From positions 1 through 64,000 of the forward strand of contig CAMLON010000006.1 in the NCBI GenBank assembly GCA_946481695.1: DNA of 64,000 bases, in the 5' to 3' direction. Positions 19,623 through 29,124 of the stretch are shown here, piece by piece. Origin of the DNA: an uncultured Bartonella sp. Lineage in GTDB: Bacteria; Pseudomonadota; Alphaproteobacteria; Rhizobiales; Rhizobiaceae. A program made the translations under genes and the position numbers. The stretch's first letter is position 1. Every line of letters begins with the position of its first letter. The notes under the pieces were generated by a model. The model was not told where the DNA came from. It saw only the letters and a list, made by a program, of their open reading frames with translations, and did not search any database.

Positions 19623-20896
19623 TTTTATAAGCAGATTAAGCAGCTTTTTGCGTTTTATTAGCAGAGTTTTATCGACGTCGACGGGCAATAAGAAACTTCG
19701 GTATTTCCATTGTTAAAACCGGCATAATCCGATTTTTAAACCGGCCAGTCCGGTTGTTGCACATCTTGCCGGCACCGTTAGAAAAACATATTTAAAAAAA
19801 TTTATGATTAGTAATAAAAGTATAATTTTTATTTTAAATAGTTATATATAGTGTGAAATAGATATGAAATATTATTCAGTGAACAGTAAACGATTTATAT
19901 AACTATTATAAATAATTATAATAAAAATTATAAATAACATATAACTATAAAATAAAAAATGATTATTCATGTTATTATCATAAAATGACGCAGATTTTGA
20001 AATATAACGAAATATTGTTTATATAACTATTTTATTGAATTGATTTTTCTATGGGCGGATATAGGCGGCGAAACAGCAAGTAAAGCCGGTGTGCAGAAAC
20101 AATTTTGCAGAAAAGAAAAACAATAGGAGGCCGCCGAAAAGACCGCATGAGGAAGTTGAGAAGACGTTAGCAGAACGGGAAAGCTATAACTCGTTGGGCG
20201 GCGGGGAGAGGATGGGGGACAGTAGCGAGAGCGAGGACAGTAGCTGCATGGGAGTGCAGTAGCAGAACGGGAAAGCTATCGCAGGTTGGGCGGGCGGTAG
20301 AGGGTGGGGGCTGTAGCGAGAGCGAGGACAGTAGCCGGATACGACGGCAATAGCAGGACGGGAAAGTTATAACTCGTTGGGCGGAGGGTAGAGGATAGGG
20401 GGGCTGTAGCGAGAGCGAGGACAGTAGACGGATGCGACGACATTAGCAGGACGGGAAAGCTATCGCAGGTTGGGCGGCGGGGAGAGGATGGGGACTGTAG
20501 CGAGATTGGGAGCTGTTATGAATCCTGCTTGATATTTGGTCGCCATTCCAATTTTCAAACGGCAAAAATGGAAAAATAAAGGTGGCAGGAATTTTCCCGA
20601 AGAGTCATTCGACTTATTTTGGAAAGTCGTCGGCAGTAGATTTACAGTTCAAGAAATAAAGACATTTGTCAGTGGTTTCACATTGACGTTTAATAACATG
20701 GAAAAACAGACTATCAACGTTAAAGTGCAACTGAAAATGGCGCCCGCTCCGCTGCGGCGCAATTAACTGTAACAAATACGTACCGAAGAGATTTTTACCA
20801 TTAAACGCGAAATATCAAACGAGTGCCGGACGAGCAAAAACGCAATTCTATAAGCGCTTTAAAAAATTTTATTTTCGGGATTTTCGGGTCTCGCTA
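19623..20896. other. Gene-free region with AT-rich and repeat segments
   Basis: No supportable gene in about 1.27 kb. From 19780 to 20040 the DNA is very AT-rich, with the word TTTATATAACTATT occurring twice (near 19895 and 20018). From 20168 to 20520 lies a GC- and purine-rich 92-bp tandem repeat. The remainder to 20896 has an open frame (20536-20766) from a TTG with no good ribosome-binding site and no recognisable family. Confidence 0.7.
20168..20520 (+). repeat. 92-bp tandem repeat, four units alternating ABAB
   Basis: Units begin at the word TAGCAGAACGGGAAAG or TAGCAGGACGGGAAAG at 20168, 20260, 20351 and 20444; the last is partial. Units 1 and 3 share TATAACTCGTTGGGCGG, while units 2 and 4 share TATCGCAGGTTGGGCGG. 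All four contain the TGTAGCGAGA-like or AGTAGCGAGA core. The unit length is not a multiple of three, and stop codons occur in every frame, so it is not coding. Confidence 0.88.
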
Positions 20897-21637
20897 TCAG
20901 TGCGGATCAATGCCGAACCATTTTTTATAAATCGTTGCATATGTACCATTTTCTTTCAGGTGATCGAGAGCAGTGTTATAACGCGTCACCAACTGGCTAC
21001 CTTGGGGGAAAGCCGCACCATAATTCTGTTGTTCAAGATCGTCTCCGACAGTCTTGACTTTGCCTTTGCCGGTCGTTGCTGCATAATTCAACAAAGCAGG
21101 CGTATCATATAACACAGCATCGACATTGCCTTCCAGAAGATCCTTGAACGCCCCGTCTATTTCGGAATACAGACGACGCTCGGTATTCGGCAGATGTTCG
21201 ATTGCATAAGGAAAAGCACTCGTTCCGTTCTTTATTGCAATCGTTTTTTCCTTTAAATCATCAATTGATTTGATATTGCTATCATTGCGAACCAACAAGA
21301 TCAGACCACCTGCATAATAAGGCTTGGAAAAATCGACAACGTTCGTCCGCGTTCTGGTAATGGCTAATCCCGCCATAGCAACATCAATCTGGCCGATGTG
21401 AACGTCCGACATGATTGTCGAAAAATCCATCGGTGTTACTTTATATTTGACACCCATATCACGGGCAATTGCATCCCAAAGATCTACATCGAAACCGTTA
21501 ATTTTTCCATCTTGCATATAGCTGAATGGAACGTGATTATTATCGGTTGCAAATCGAACTTCCTGAGCTTGTGCAAGTTTTATAAAGCTTAAAGCTGTCA
21601 CGCAAATGACAACTTTAAATATAAACCTGAAAGTCAT
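20897..21637 (-). CDS. Transporter substrate-binding protein (amino-acid ABC type)
   Basis: Periplasmic solute-binding protein of family 3 (PBPb). Signal peptide ends near LAQAQE; the mature start VRFATDNNHVPFSYMQDGKINGFDVDL is a polar amino-acid binding signature, followed by DVAMAGLAITRTR and the hinge NGTSAFPYAIEHL. About 246 aa, like GlnH/ArtJ. The ATG at 21637 has GGGAG at good spacing; an upstream in-frame TTG at 21643 is less likely. No permease or ATPase gene adjoins it, so it is an orphan whose partner is elsewhere or which acts as a sensor. Confidence 0.88.
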   Translation of the reverse strand: MTFRFIFKVVICVTALSFIKLAQAQEVRFATDNNHVPFSYMQDGKINGFDVDLWDAIARDMGVKYKVTPMDFSTIMSDVHIGQIDVAMAGLAITRTRTNVVDFSKPYYAGGLILLVRNDSNIKSIDDLKEKTIAIKNGTSAFPYAIEHLPNTERRLYSEIDGAFKDLLEGNVDAVLYDTPALLNYAATTGKGKVKTVGDDLEQQNYGAAFPQGSQLVTRYNTALDHLKENGTYATIYKKWFGIDPH

Positions 21638-21838
21638 ACCCAACTCCCTGAATTTGAAAGACGATCAGAACGTACAAAAAGTACGCCTTTATCCTCAAGC
21701 AATATCCTAACAATAAAATTGCTTGATATACTCAATAATAGAATAAAAGGAACAAACATGAAGAACATTAAAATATACTTATATCCTTAAAAATAAAATT
21801 TAGAACAATTCTAATGCAGTGATAAGAATTTAAAAAAA

Positions 21839-22294
21839 TTATTTTCCTGCAATCATCACATTCCAGCTTTCTATAAATTCATCCGGTATGCGTTGCGGAA
21901 ATCCTTGTGAATTGACTAACGCCAATTGAACTTCGGCAGAAACAAGCAATACATCTTCTCGGAAAATTTTTTGAGCCATTACGAGGCGTGCCCCTCCCAT
22001 TTTTATTATACTCGTCCGGATATTTAGTATATCGTCAAAATGGGCGGATTTATGGTAACTAATAGCCATTTTATGCACAACCCAGCCCGATTTTTCACTT
22101 TGCTCACCATTTGCCAGTTCTTTATGGTTACGCAGACTTAATCTTATAAATTCGGAACGTCCACGCTCCAGAAATTCAAGATAACGGGCATGGTAGACGA
22201 CGCCGGTAAAATCCGTGTCGGCAAAATAGACACGAGCGAAAAGATGGTGCACATGACCGATAAATTCGCCGCAAAAAGGAACATTCTCAATCAT
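21839..22294 (-). CDS. ybgC: Tol-Pal-associated acyl-CoA thioesterase
   Basis: Hotdog-fold thioesterase. The family signature is complete: [28 protein letters not shown] includes the catalytic Asp. About 151 aa. YbgC is usually the first gene of the tol-pal operon, but here it closes the ruvCAB operon and the Tol genes are 21 kb away. The ATG at 22294 overlaps the ruvB stop by eight bases, arguing for coupled translation; a TTG at 22306 is possible. Confidence 0.93.
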   Translation of the reverse strand: MIENVPFCGEFIGHVHHLFARVYFADTDFTGVVYHARYLEFLERGRSEFIRLSLRNHKELANGEQSEKSGWVVHKMAISYHKSAHFDDILNIRTSIIKMGGARLVMAQKIFREDVLLVSAEVQLALVNSQGFPQRIPDEFIESWNVMIAGK

Positions 22295-23330
22295 CGGATT
22301 CGCCAAACAGGTTCGTTTGCATTTGATCCATGGACTTCGGAGGATTTAACCCCATATGCGTCCACGCTTTTGCAGTCATTATTCTTCCCCTTGGAGTTCT
22401 TTGTATGAATCCTTGCTGGATAAGATAGGGTTCGATAATATCTTCAATTGCGTCACGAGGCTCGGATAAGCCGGCTGCAATTGTTTCGATGCCGACCGGT
22501 CCACCGCCAAAATTTTCAGCAATCATTCCAAGATAGCGCCGGTCGAGCTGGTCAAGACCGAGCTGGTCGACTTCCAGACGCAACAAAGCCTCGTTGGCAA
22601 TGTCTCTGTCTATTGTTTGTGCTCCGGCGACAGAGGCAAAATCCCTGACCCGACGCAAAAGACGGCCGGCAATACGCGGTGTGCCACGCGCACGGCGTGC
22701 AATTTCTCTTGCGCCATCCTCGGCAATCGGCATTTGCAAAATATGGGCATTGCGTTTGACAATGTGTTCAAGCTCGTCAACAGTATAAAAATTGAGCCTG
22801 ATCGGAATACCGAAACGATCACGCAAGGGGGTTGTCAGCAAGCCAAGTCTCGTCGTTGCTGCAACAAGGGTAAATTTTGAAAGATCAATTTTGACGGAAC
22901 GTGCGGCAGGCCCTTCACCAATAATAAGATCAAGCTGGAAATCTTCCATGGCAGGATAGAGGATTTCTTCAACGGCGGGGCTCAAACGATGAATTTCATC
23001 TATGAAAAGAACGTCGCGTTCCTCCAGATTTGTCAAAAGCGCGGCAAGGTCGCCAGCCTTGGCGATCACCGGACCGGATGTCGAATGGAAATTGACACCA
23101 AGTTCTTTTGCCATAATTTGCGCAAGCGTTGTCTTTCCAAGGCCGGGAGGGCCGACGAACAAAACATGATCCAAAGCTTCATTACGGCTTTTGGCAGCTT
23201 CAATAAAGACTTTCAGATTTGCCCGCGCAACTTCCTGACCGACAAAATCATCAAGACATTGGGGACGTAAAGAAATGTCTCCATCTTCATCGCGTTTATC
23301 GGCTGAAATCAGGCGTTTGTTGTTTTCCAT
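22287..23330 (-). CDS. ruvB: Holliday junction branch migration helicase RuvB
   Basis: Hexameric AAA+ motor that drives branch migration with RuvA. Walker [12 protein letters not shown], Walker [15 protein letters not shown], sensor [15 protein letters not shown] and the C-terminal winged helix ([16 protein letters not shown]). 347 aa. Nine bases after ruvA. Confidence 0.97.
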   Translation of the reverse strand: MENNKRLISADKRDEDGDISLRPQCLDDFVGQEVARANLKVFIEAAKSRNEALDHVLFVGPPGLGKTTLAQIMAKELGVNFHSTSGPVIAKAGDLAALLTNLEERDVLFIDEIHRLSPAVEEILYPAMEDFQLDLIIGEGPAARSVKIDLSKFTLVAATTRLGLLTTPLRDRFGIPIRLNFYTVDELEHIVKRNAHILQMPIAEDGAREIARRARGTPRIAGRLLRRVRDFASVAGAQTIDRDIANEALLRLEVDQLGLDQLDRRYLGMIAENFGGGPVGIETIAAGLSEPRDAIEDIIEPYLIQQGFIQRTPRGRIMTAKAWTHMGLNPPKSMDQMQTNLFGESDD

Positions 23331-23339
23331 TCTGCGAGC

Positions 23340-23954
23340 TTACCTTGAAAGTTCCTTTAAACCAAGCTTTATCAGCTTGGCGGAATCAGCATCATTACCC
23401 GCCTGACGCAATGCACTTTGAACGACATTGGCAGCCTGATCGCGCGAATAGCCAAGATTTTCCAATGCAGAAACCGCATCCAGAATTGCTTGTGAAGAAT
23501 TTCCCTCTCCAATTTCCTGCTTCAAGGTTATATTCTTGTTACTGCCGGTAAATTCGGGAATTTTGTTTTTCAGTTCTGTGACTATACGTTCTGCCACTTT
23601 TTTGCCGACACCCGGAGCACGGCAGATCATGGCAATATCTTTCAAAGCAATTGCATTGGCAATTTCTGAAGTTGACAATGTTCCGACAAGAGCAAGGGCT
23701 ACCTTCGCGCCCACTCCCTGAACTGTTTGCAACAGCGCAAACCATTGTTTTTCCGCTTTTGTTGCAAAGCCGAAAAGTTTGATGGCGTCTTCGCGTACCT
23801 GCGTTTCGATAAAGAGGGTTACAGCTTCGCCAATGCCTGTCAGGCTTCCAAGAAGGCGTGGGCTTGCAAACACGATATAACCGACGCCATGAACATCAAC
23901 GATCAGGTGATCTCCATTGATTTCGTCAATAATACCCTTCAATTTTCCAATCAT
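23340..23954 (-). CDS. ruvA: Holliday junction branch migration protein RuvA
   Basis: Tetrameric junction-binding subunit. Domain I starts [12 protein letters not shown]; two helix-hairpin-helix motifs are visible ([18 protein letters not shown] and [19 protein letters not shown]); domain III ends with [17 protein letters not shown]. 204 aa. Its ATG overlaps the ruvC stop by four bases. Confidence 0.96.
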   Translation of the reverse strand: MIGKLKGIIDEINGDHLIVDVHGVGYIVFASPRLLGSLTGIGEAVTLFIETQVREDAIKLFGFATKAEKQWFALLQTVQGVGAKVALALVGTLSTSEIANAIALKDIAMICRAPGVGKKVAERIVTELKNKIPEFTGSNKNITLKQEIGEGNSSQAILDAVSALENLGYSRDQAANVVQSALRQAGNDADSAKLIKLGLKELSR

Positions 23955-24460
23955 GCCAAAGCCTTCAAGCGTTTTTCAAGACTGTTACGGTTATGGGCAT
24001 GACATATGGCAATTGCCAAAGCATCGGCCGCGTCACTTGAATCGAAATTGGCTCGCGGCATCAGGACTTTCACCATCATATGAATTTGTTGTTTTTCACC
24101 ATGTCCAACGCCGATAACCGCCTTCTTGATCGAATTCGGCGCATATTCGGCAACCGGCAAGCCGGCTTGAGCCGGTGCCAACAAGGCAATGCCGCGCGCT
24201 TGTCCAAGTTTTAGTGTGGCTGTTGCATCCTTATTCACAAAAGTCTGCTCGACGGCAGCTTCTAGTGGCATATAATGATGAATAATTTCCGTTAAACCAT
24301 CATAAAGCGTCGATAATCTCGAAGCCAAACTCAACTGGTCATCCGATCTGATGGTACCGGAAGTTACAAATTTCAGATTATTTCCCAGTGTTTCAATGAC
24401 ACCATAGCCTGTACGTCTCAAACCGGGATCAATACCTATAATACGAATCGCTTCACCCAT
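23951..24460 (-). CDS. ruvC: Crossover junction endodeoxyribonuclease RuvC
   Basis: Resolves Holliday junctions. The N-terminal [17 protein letters not shown] carries the first catalytic Asp; AAVEQTFVN carries the Glu, and [17 protein letters not shown] the C-terminal Asp pair. The frame extends upstream to 24511, but the ATG at 24460 gives the standard 169-aa protein. First gene of ruvC-ruvA-ruvB-ybgC. YebC, which often precedes ruvC, is at 34 kb here. Confidence 0.96.
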   Translation of the reverse strand: MGEAIRIIGIDPGLRRTGYGVIETLGNNLKFVTSGTIRSDDQLSLASRLSTLYDGLTEIIHHYMPLEAAVEQTFVNKDATATLKLGQARGIALLAPAQAGLPVAEYAPNSIKKAVIGVGHGEKQQIHMMVKVLMPRANFDSSDAADALAIAICHAHNRNSLEKRLKALA

Positions 24461-24535
24461 ACTTCGCAATATAAAAGTTTCGACCCGATTTTTATAGTTG
24501 ATTGTGAACAAAAAGGAAACAGAATGAACAGCGGG

Positions 24536-25054
24536 TTAATTATGCTGAAAAACGGCTTTCAGCATTTCGATTTGCTTGTTAACGGGATTGTCATCGCCGT
24601 TTTCACTGGTCAAAGCGCTTTCGACATCATGATCCATATGGCGTACGCGTTCTTCTATACGCAACGATAGCTCGACAAGTTGTTTGAATTCGTCCGGCAA
24701 TTCCTGCCAATGTTCGTTTTCGCCAATAAGAGAGGGCGTGTTAAGGCTGACTTTGGCTTTTTCCTGAGCTATTTGATCTTTCGACATTTCTTTTTCGCGT
24801 GCCGCACGAAACAACAACAGCCACGAAGCCACCTGCATCAGCCGCGTGCTCATACGCATAGCTTCGGCAGCATAAAGTGAAGAGGCTTCTCCGGAAAGGT
24901 TCCGCGAGGCGACTTTTCCGTCACCGTCAATATAGGAAGCAGTTTTTTCAATCAAAGACATTCCCTCGTCGTAAAGACGCGAAAACGCACTGTCGAACGC
25001 TCCGTGCTCGAACATGACAATCATGTTGTCATTATGAAAATCCTGCGGATGCAA
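24536..25054 (-). CDS. rcdA: RcdA-type DUF1465 protein
   Basis: About 172 aa, mostly helical, of the DUF1465 family, which contains Caulobacter RcdA, the adaptor that helps deliver CtrA and other proteins to ClpXP. Recognised by SAFSRLYDEGMSLIEKTASYIDGDG, AEAMRMSTRLMQVASWLLL and LSLRIEERVRHMD. The chosen start is TTG 25054, which has GGAG eight bases upstream; ATG 25024 or 25015 are alternatives with poorer signals. A consensus CtrA-binding site lies about 140 bases upstream. Confidence 0.87.
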   Translation of the reverse strand: MHPQDFHNDNMIVMFEHGAFDSAFSRLYDEGMSLIEKTASYIDGDGKVASRNLSGEASSLYAAEAMRMSTRLMQVASWLLLFRAAREKEMSKDQIAQEKAKVSLNTPSLIGENEHWQELPDEFKQLVELSLRIEERVRHMDHDVESALTSENGDDNPVNKQIEMLKAVFQHN

Positions 25055-25371
25055 TCTTCACACTCCAACCCGTTTTCCGAATTTATAATGTTTATAAAAG
25101 TCAAATAAAGATGGTCTCCCCCAATTGTCCCCATCGTTTTTTGAACCAAAGGGAAATTGCACTTTTTCGACTGTTTTCGCAACGAATTCCTTAATGCAAG
25201 GTTAACGCCCCAAAAGCACACCGATAGCTTTGGCTTTTATCATTTGACAAAGCAATCAATGGGCGGTTTTGCCGATATTTCCCGAACTTCACCCTGTGAA
25301 AGCGCTATCCGGCTCTTTGACAGCACGAATGTCAATTCTGCCAAACAGCTTTTATAAGGCTTGATCCTGTT
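25055..25371. other. Spacer between opgC and rcdA
   Basis: Noncoding stretch carrying the rcdA upstream region with the CtrA-like box at 25191-25206. Nothing else is recognisable. Confidence 0.5.
25191..25206 (-). promoter_or_regulatory. Putative CtrA-binding site upstream of rcdA
   Basis: TTAA, seven bases, TTAAC: an exact match to the TTAA-N7-TTAAC consensus for the cell-cycle regulator CtrA. It lies 137 bases before the rcdA start on the minus strand. Match seen in sequence; binding is inferred. Confidence 0.6.
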
Positions 25372-26607
25372 TCAGGCTTTCTGCCAGCCTTGGTCGGCAA
25401 TATCGCCTGTTGTGACCTTCTTTGTCTCTAACATTGCCGGAGCAATCGGGCGGTTATAGGTTTTAACACCGGCTTCAAGTTCTTTTGTGGCGATTTTTAC
25501 CCATTCAAAATAGTAGGCAACTGCAAATTGGATAACAATGCCGGTCGTCAACAAGAGTGTATCATAATAAAGACCGCCCGGGTTGACGACCTTCAAAACC
25601 TGCCCTGCCATGGCAAGAACTGTGCCCGTCACAAAAACCGCAAGGCTATGTTTTCCCAGAATGGCAAGAGGATGGTTGGCATCCACTTTTGCGATCCGGT
25701 TTAATGGACGAATTGCAACGATAAGATAGGCAAGAGCCAGAATATGGAAAAGCCGCGGCAGAGAAAGAAAAGTTTTATTGAAACCGGTAAGTGTCGCGGG
25801 AAGCCCCATTGTCGGATTAATCCACCACCAGCCAAGGCGTACCCATAAACAGGAAATGACAAGGTAGGCTAGTGCACTTGCCAGCAAAAAAGGGTGGCAG
25901 GGGAGACGTCCACCCCTTTTGACATAAAGTGTCACCGAAAGGCCGATAACAAATAATAATTGCCATGAAAGCGGGTTCAGAAACCATACGCCTTTTGTCG
26001 GGTAATTATGTGGTGCAATGCCGTAAAATCCGGCAATGATGTAGATTGCAACCGACAAAATAACCAATAATTTGAGTGATTTATTGGCAAGATAGAGCAT
26101 AAAGGGTGTCGCAAGAATCAAAACAAGATAAAGCGACAGGATATTGTTATAACCGAGCTGGTGACCAAGCGTTACAAGCCCCAGCAATGATTGTGCGGGA
26201 TCTTTCAGCAAGGTCGGGATATTATTGACATTCAGAAATTCCGGCCGGTGAAAAAATGTAGCAGCACTGACAAAAATGGAAAGACTGACCAGAGTTGTCA
26301 GAATATGGGCGGAATAGAGCGTTGCCGACCGACGCAGAAGCTTTAACGAGATGATAAGGCGATTTTGGCAAAAAAATTTGCTGCCATAAGCAAGGCCGAC
26401 CGAAATTCCGGAAATCAGAACAAAGGCTTCGGCAGAATCAGAGAAGCCGAAATGTTTATGGGTGAACCATTCATAGATTGTACCGGGTACATGGTTTATG
26501 AAAATCGTCAACAACGCTAACGCCCGAAAAACATCAATGCGGGTATCCCTTTTGGACGTTGTCACTTGCGTCAAAGAATTGAAATTTCTGCTGGCCATTT
26601 CACTCAT
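25372..26607 (-). CDS. opgC: OpgC domain membrane protein
   Basis: Integral membrane protein with about ten hydrophobic segments, matching the OpgC_C family (RIDVFRALALLTIFINHVPG at the N-terminus, FSDSAEAFVLISGISVGLAYG). OpgC proteins add succinyl groups to osmoregulated periplasmic glucans. About 411 aa. ATG 26607 is preceded in frame by a TTG at 26610. Glucan synthesis genes are not nearby. Confidence 0.88.
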   Translation of the reverse strand: MSEMASRNFNSLTQVTTSKRDTRIDVFRALALLTIFINHVPGTIYEWFTHKHFGFSDSAEAFVLISGISVGLAYGSKFFCQNRLIISLKLLRRSATLYSAHILTTLVSLSIFVSAATFFHRPEFLNVNNIPTLLKDPAQSLLGLVTLGHQLGYNNILSLYLVLILATPFMLYLANKSLKLLVILSVAIYIIAGFYGIAPHNYPTKGVWFLNPLSWQLLFVIGLSVTLYVKRGGRLPCHPFLLASALAYLVISCLWVRLGWWWINPTMGLPATLTGFNKTFLSLPRLFHILALAYLIVAIRPLNRIAKVDANHPLAILGKHSLAVFVTGTVLAMAGQVLKVVNPGGLYYDTLLLTTGIVIQFAVAYYFEWVKIATKELEAGVKTYNRPIAPAMLETKKVTTGDIADQGWQKA

Positions 26608-26779
26608 CAAAGAAAAATTGTTTCTGCGTCATTATCCGATTTGAAACCAAATTGGAGTCCAAATTAAGAAAAGCACAATCACATTTCTTTCCAGAGTGAA
26701 ATCATTGTAAGAAATGGTTAGGACGAAAATGTTAGATTCGCCCTAATTCGTCCTTTTTATAGACCTAAACGATATTGCC

Positions 26780-27439
26780 ATGAGTAAAGATACAAATCGC
26801 CTATATCCAAGACTTGTGATGACACTTGACACGCGCCGCAATATAAAAGCGGATATTCTCATGGATATTCTCGATCATGGCGATTTTGCCAGTCTCATTG
26901 TTTATGATTCGCAAAATGACGCTACATTTTTGCAGCAACAGGCGGAACTTCTGGTTGATGGAATAGAGGCAAAATCTGTCGCTTTTCTTGTCGCCAATGA
27001 CAGCCGGATTGCCGGACGCATTCATGCTGACGGCGTCCATCTTGAAGGCAAGGTTGAAGAACTCCGTGCCCTCCTTGATCGTCGGCACAATTCGATGATT
27101 GTCGGCTTTGGCAATTTGCGCGACAAGCACACGGCCATGACAAGCGGTGAATGTGAGCCTGATTATCTGATGTTCGGCAAACTCGGTGCCGATAAAAAAC
27201 CGGCTCCCCATCCGCGTAACATCGCGCTTTCGTCCTGGTGGGCGGAAGTTATGGAAATTCCGGCTATTGTTCAGGCCGGTTCCGACATCTCCACTTTTCC
27301 CGAAGTTCTTGCGACAAAAGCCGAATTTATTGCAGTGGAAGAAATGGTTTTCGGCCATGACAATCCGCAGCATATTGTAAGCGAGATTACCCGCCTGATT
27401 GAAGAAAGTGGCGGTTTCGACGGGGAGCTTGTCGAATGA
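26780..27439 (+). CDS. Thiamine phosphate synthase-like (ThiE superfamily) protein
   Basis: TIM-barrel protein of about 219 aa related to ThiE: LVMTLD start, DSRIAGRIHADGVHLEG and IPAIVQAGSDIST correspond to conserved ThiE strands. However, the ThiE GxSxH and GPxxxTxTK substrate motifs are altered here (GFGNLRDKHTA and FGKLGADKKPAPH), so I would not assume true thiamine phosphate synthase activity. It overlaps the following Sel1 gene by four bases. Confidence 0.72.
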   Translation: MSKDTNRLYPRLVMTLDTRRNIKADILMDILDHGDFASLIVYDSQNDATFLQQQAELLVDGIEAKSVAFLVANDSRIAGRIHADGVHLEGKVEELRALLDRRHNSMIVGFGNLRDKHTAMTSGECEPDYLMFGKLGADKKPAPHPRNIALSSWWAEVMEIPAIVQAGSDISTFPEVLATKAEFIAVEEMVFGHDNPQHIVSEITRLIEESGGFDGELVE

Positions 27440-28419
27440 AGTTATTCGCAAGCAAACTGTTGGGCCTCGTTTTATTGGCGTCTTTGGCCGGTTTCCAATT
27501 GGCTGAAGCTCAGGAAGCACGTTCCGATAAAGGAGCCAAACCCGTTTTACCCAAACAGACAGGGGAAGATTATCTGAAAGCCGGTCAATATGACAAAGCC
27601 TATGATAATTATATTGCGGGAAATTATAAGACGGCATTTCTGGAAGCCTTGAAAAGAGGCGAAGAAGGTGATGCCACCGCTCAAACACTTCTGGGGCGGA
27701 TGTATATGGAAGGCTATGCCGTTGCAATTGACGGGGCACGGGCAGCCTTATGGTTCGGAAGAGCAGCTAAACAAGGCGACCCGCAAGCAGAGTTGCGTTA
27801 CGGGCTTTTGCTTTTTAACGGTACTTATGTGCCCAAAGACCCGTCAATGGGCGAGGACTATATCAAACGCGCGGTTGATGCAGGTGTACCGGAAGCCTAT
27901 TTCTATTACGGACAATTATTGTTGAACAAATCTGAAAGCGATGATGCGCTTGAAACGAGCCTCGGTTATTTTCTGAAAGGGGCTTCGCTCGGTGATCCCG
28001 ACTCGGCTTTCGCAGCAAGCCAAATTCTGGCAAGAGGAACACCGAAACGCCCGCGTGATGATAATAATGCACGCAAATTGCTGGAAGCAGCTTCGGCAAA
28101 AGATCACGTTCCTGCGCAAATTACATTGGCCAAATGGATGGTTGAAGGACGCGGTGGTCCGCAAGATTACGAAGGTGCATTCAATTTGCTCTTAATGGAT
28201 GCAAGCAAGATGATTGCACCGGCACAGATCAATCTTGCGAGGCTCTATCGTGATGGTATCGGAACCGAAGGGGATATTGTAAAAGCGGCAGCTTGGTATA
28301 TGGTAGCCAAACAGGCTAAAATGGAAGCTCCGGATCTTGAAACTATGTTGGAAGGCATGTCGGATGAGCAATTGGCAACAGCCCGCCAAAAAGCAGAACA
28401 GCTTATGCCAACACTTTAA
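27436..28419 (+). CDS. Secreted Sel1-like repeat protein
   Basis: 327 aa with a signal peptide (LLGLVLLASLAGFQLAEAQ) and a series of Sel1-like/TPR repeats (GDATAQTLLGRMYMEGYAV, DPQAELRYGLLLFNG, GVPEAYFYYGQLLL, HVPAQITLAKWMVEG, IAPAQINLARLYRDG). Such proteins act as envelope scaffolds; no specific partner is evident. Translationally coupled to the ThiE-like gene by an ATGA overlap, an arrangement I recall in other Rhizobiales near efp. Confidence 0.88.
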   Translation: MKLFASKLLGLVLLASLAGFQLAEAQEARSDKGAKPVLPKQTGEDYLKAGQYDKAYDNYIAGNYKTAFLEALKRGEEGDATAQTLLGRMYMEGYAVAIDGARAALWFGRAAKQGDPQAELRYGLLLFNGTYVPKDPSMGEDYIKRAVDAGVPEAYFYYGQLLLNKSESDDALETSLGYFLKGASLGDPDSAFAASQILARGTPKRPRDDNNARKLLEAASAKDHVPAQITLAKWMVEGRGGPQDYEGAFNLLLMDASKMIAPAQINLARLYRDGIGTEGDIVKAAAWYMVAKQAKMEAPDLETMLEGMSDEQLATARQKAEQLMPTL

Positions 28420-28549
28420 AGTTCAGGCGTGTCCTTAAATTTGAGGCCGCGCCCCTTGCTTAAAGACTATTTTTATGGTCTTGAACACGTTAATTGAGGG
28501 CATATTCTAATGTCCTTATTCCATAATAATCTAATGTCGGATGAAAACT

Positions 28550-29113
28550 ATGAAGATTAATGGCAATGAAATTCGCCCTGGCAATGTGATTGAACATAAT
28601 GGCAGCCTTTGGGTTGCAGTCAAATGCAATGCCGTCAAACCGGGTAAAGGCGGTGCCTTCAATCAGGTTGAATTGAAGAATCTGCTTGATGGAACAAAAT
28701 TGAACGAACGTTTCCGCGCTGCTGAAACTGTTGAAAAAGTAAGACTTGAGCAAAAGGACTATACGTTTCTTTACGAGCAGGGTGATGCACTCGTTTTCAT
28801 GGATTCAGAAACTTTCGAGCAGCTTGAATTACAGAAAGATTTTGTTGGCGAACGTGCTGCTTTCCTTCAGGATGGCATGAAGGTCACGGTTGAACTTTAT
28901 GAAGAAAAGCCGATCGGTATTGATTTGCCCGATCAGGTCACATTGACGATTACCGAAGCGGATCCGGTTGTTAAGGGGCAGACGGCTGCTTCTTCCTATA
29001 AGCCGGCCGTTCTGGAAAATGGCATCCGCATTCTCGTGCCGCCGTTTATTTCGGCAGGCGAGAAAGTGGTTGTGGATACAAACGAGCTTATTTATCTGCG
29101 TCGTGCAGATTAA
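28550..29113 (+). CDS. efp: Elongation factor P
   Basis: Helps ribosomes past polyproline stretches. KOW-like N-terminal domain with the tip lysine 33 in [11 protein letters not shown] (the residue modified in EF-P of other bacteria) and OB domains with the signature [22 protein letters not shown]. 187 aa from ATG 28550, the usual [13 protein letters not shown] start; an ATG three codons earlier is less likely. Polyproline-rich TolA in this window is a plausible client. Confidence 0.95.
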   Translation: MKINGNEIRPGNVIEHNGSLWVAVKCNAVKPGKGGAFNQVELKNLLDGTKLNERFRAAETVEKVRLEQKDYTFLYEQGDALVFMDSETFEQLELQKDFVGERAAFLQDGMKVTVELYEEKPIGIDLPDQVTLTITEADPVVKGQTAASSYKPAVLENGIRILVPPFISAGEKVVVDTNELIYLRRAD

Positions 29114-29124
29114 GGATTGGTTTG

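Noticed and set aside
20168..20520. CRISPR-like array
   Set aside because: Units are contiguous and about 92 bp with no constant-repeat/variable-spacer structure, and there are no cas genes in the window.
20536..20766. 76-codon open frame after the 92-bp repeat
   Set aside because: TTG start without a good Shine-Dalgarno, no recognisable family and no neighbour context.
25157..25357. 66-codon open frame between rcdA and opgC
   Set aside because: Covers the CtrA-like site and has no start signal or family.
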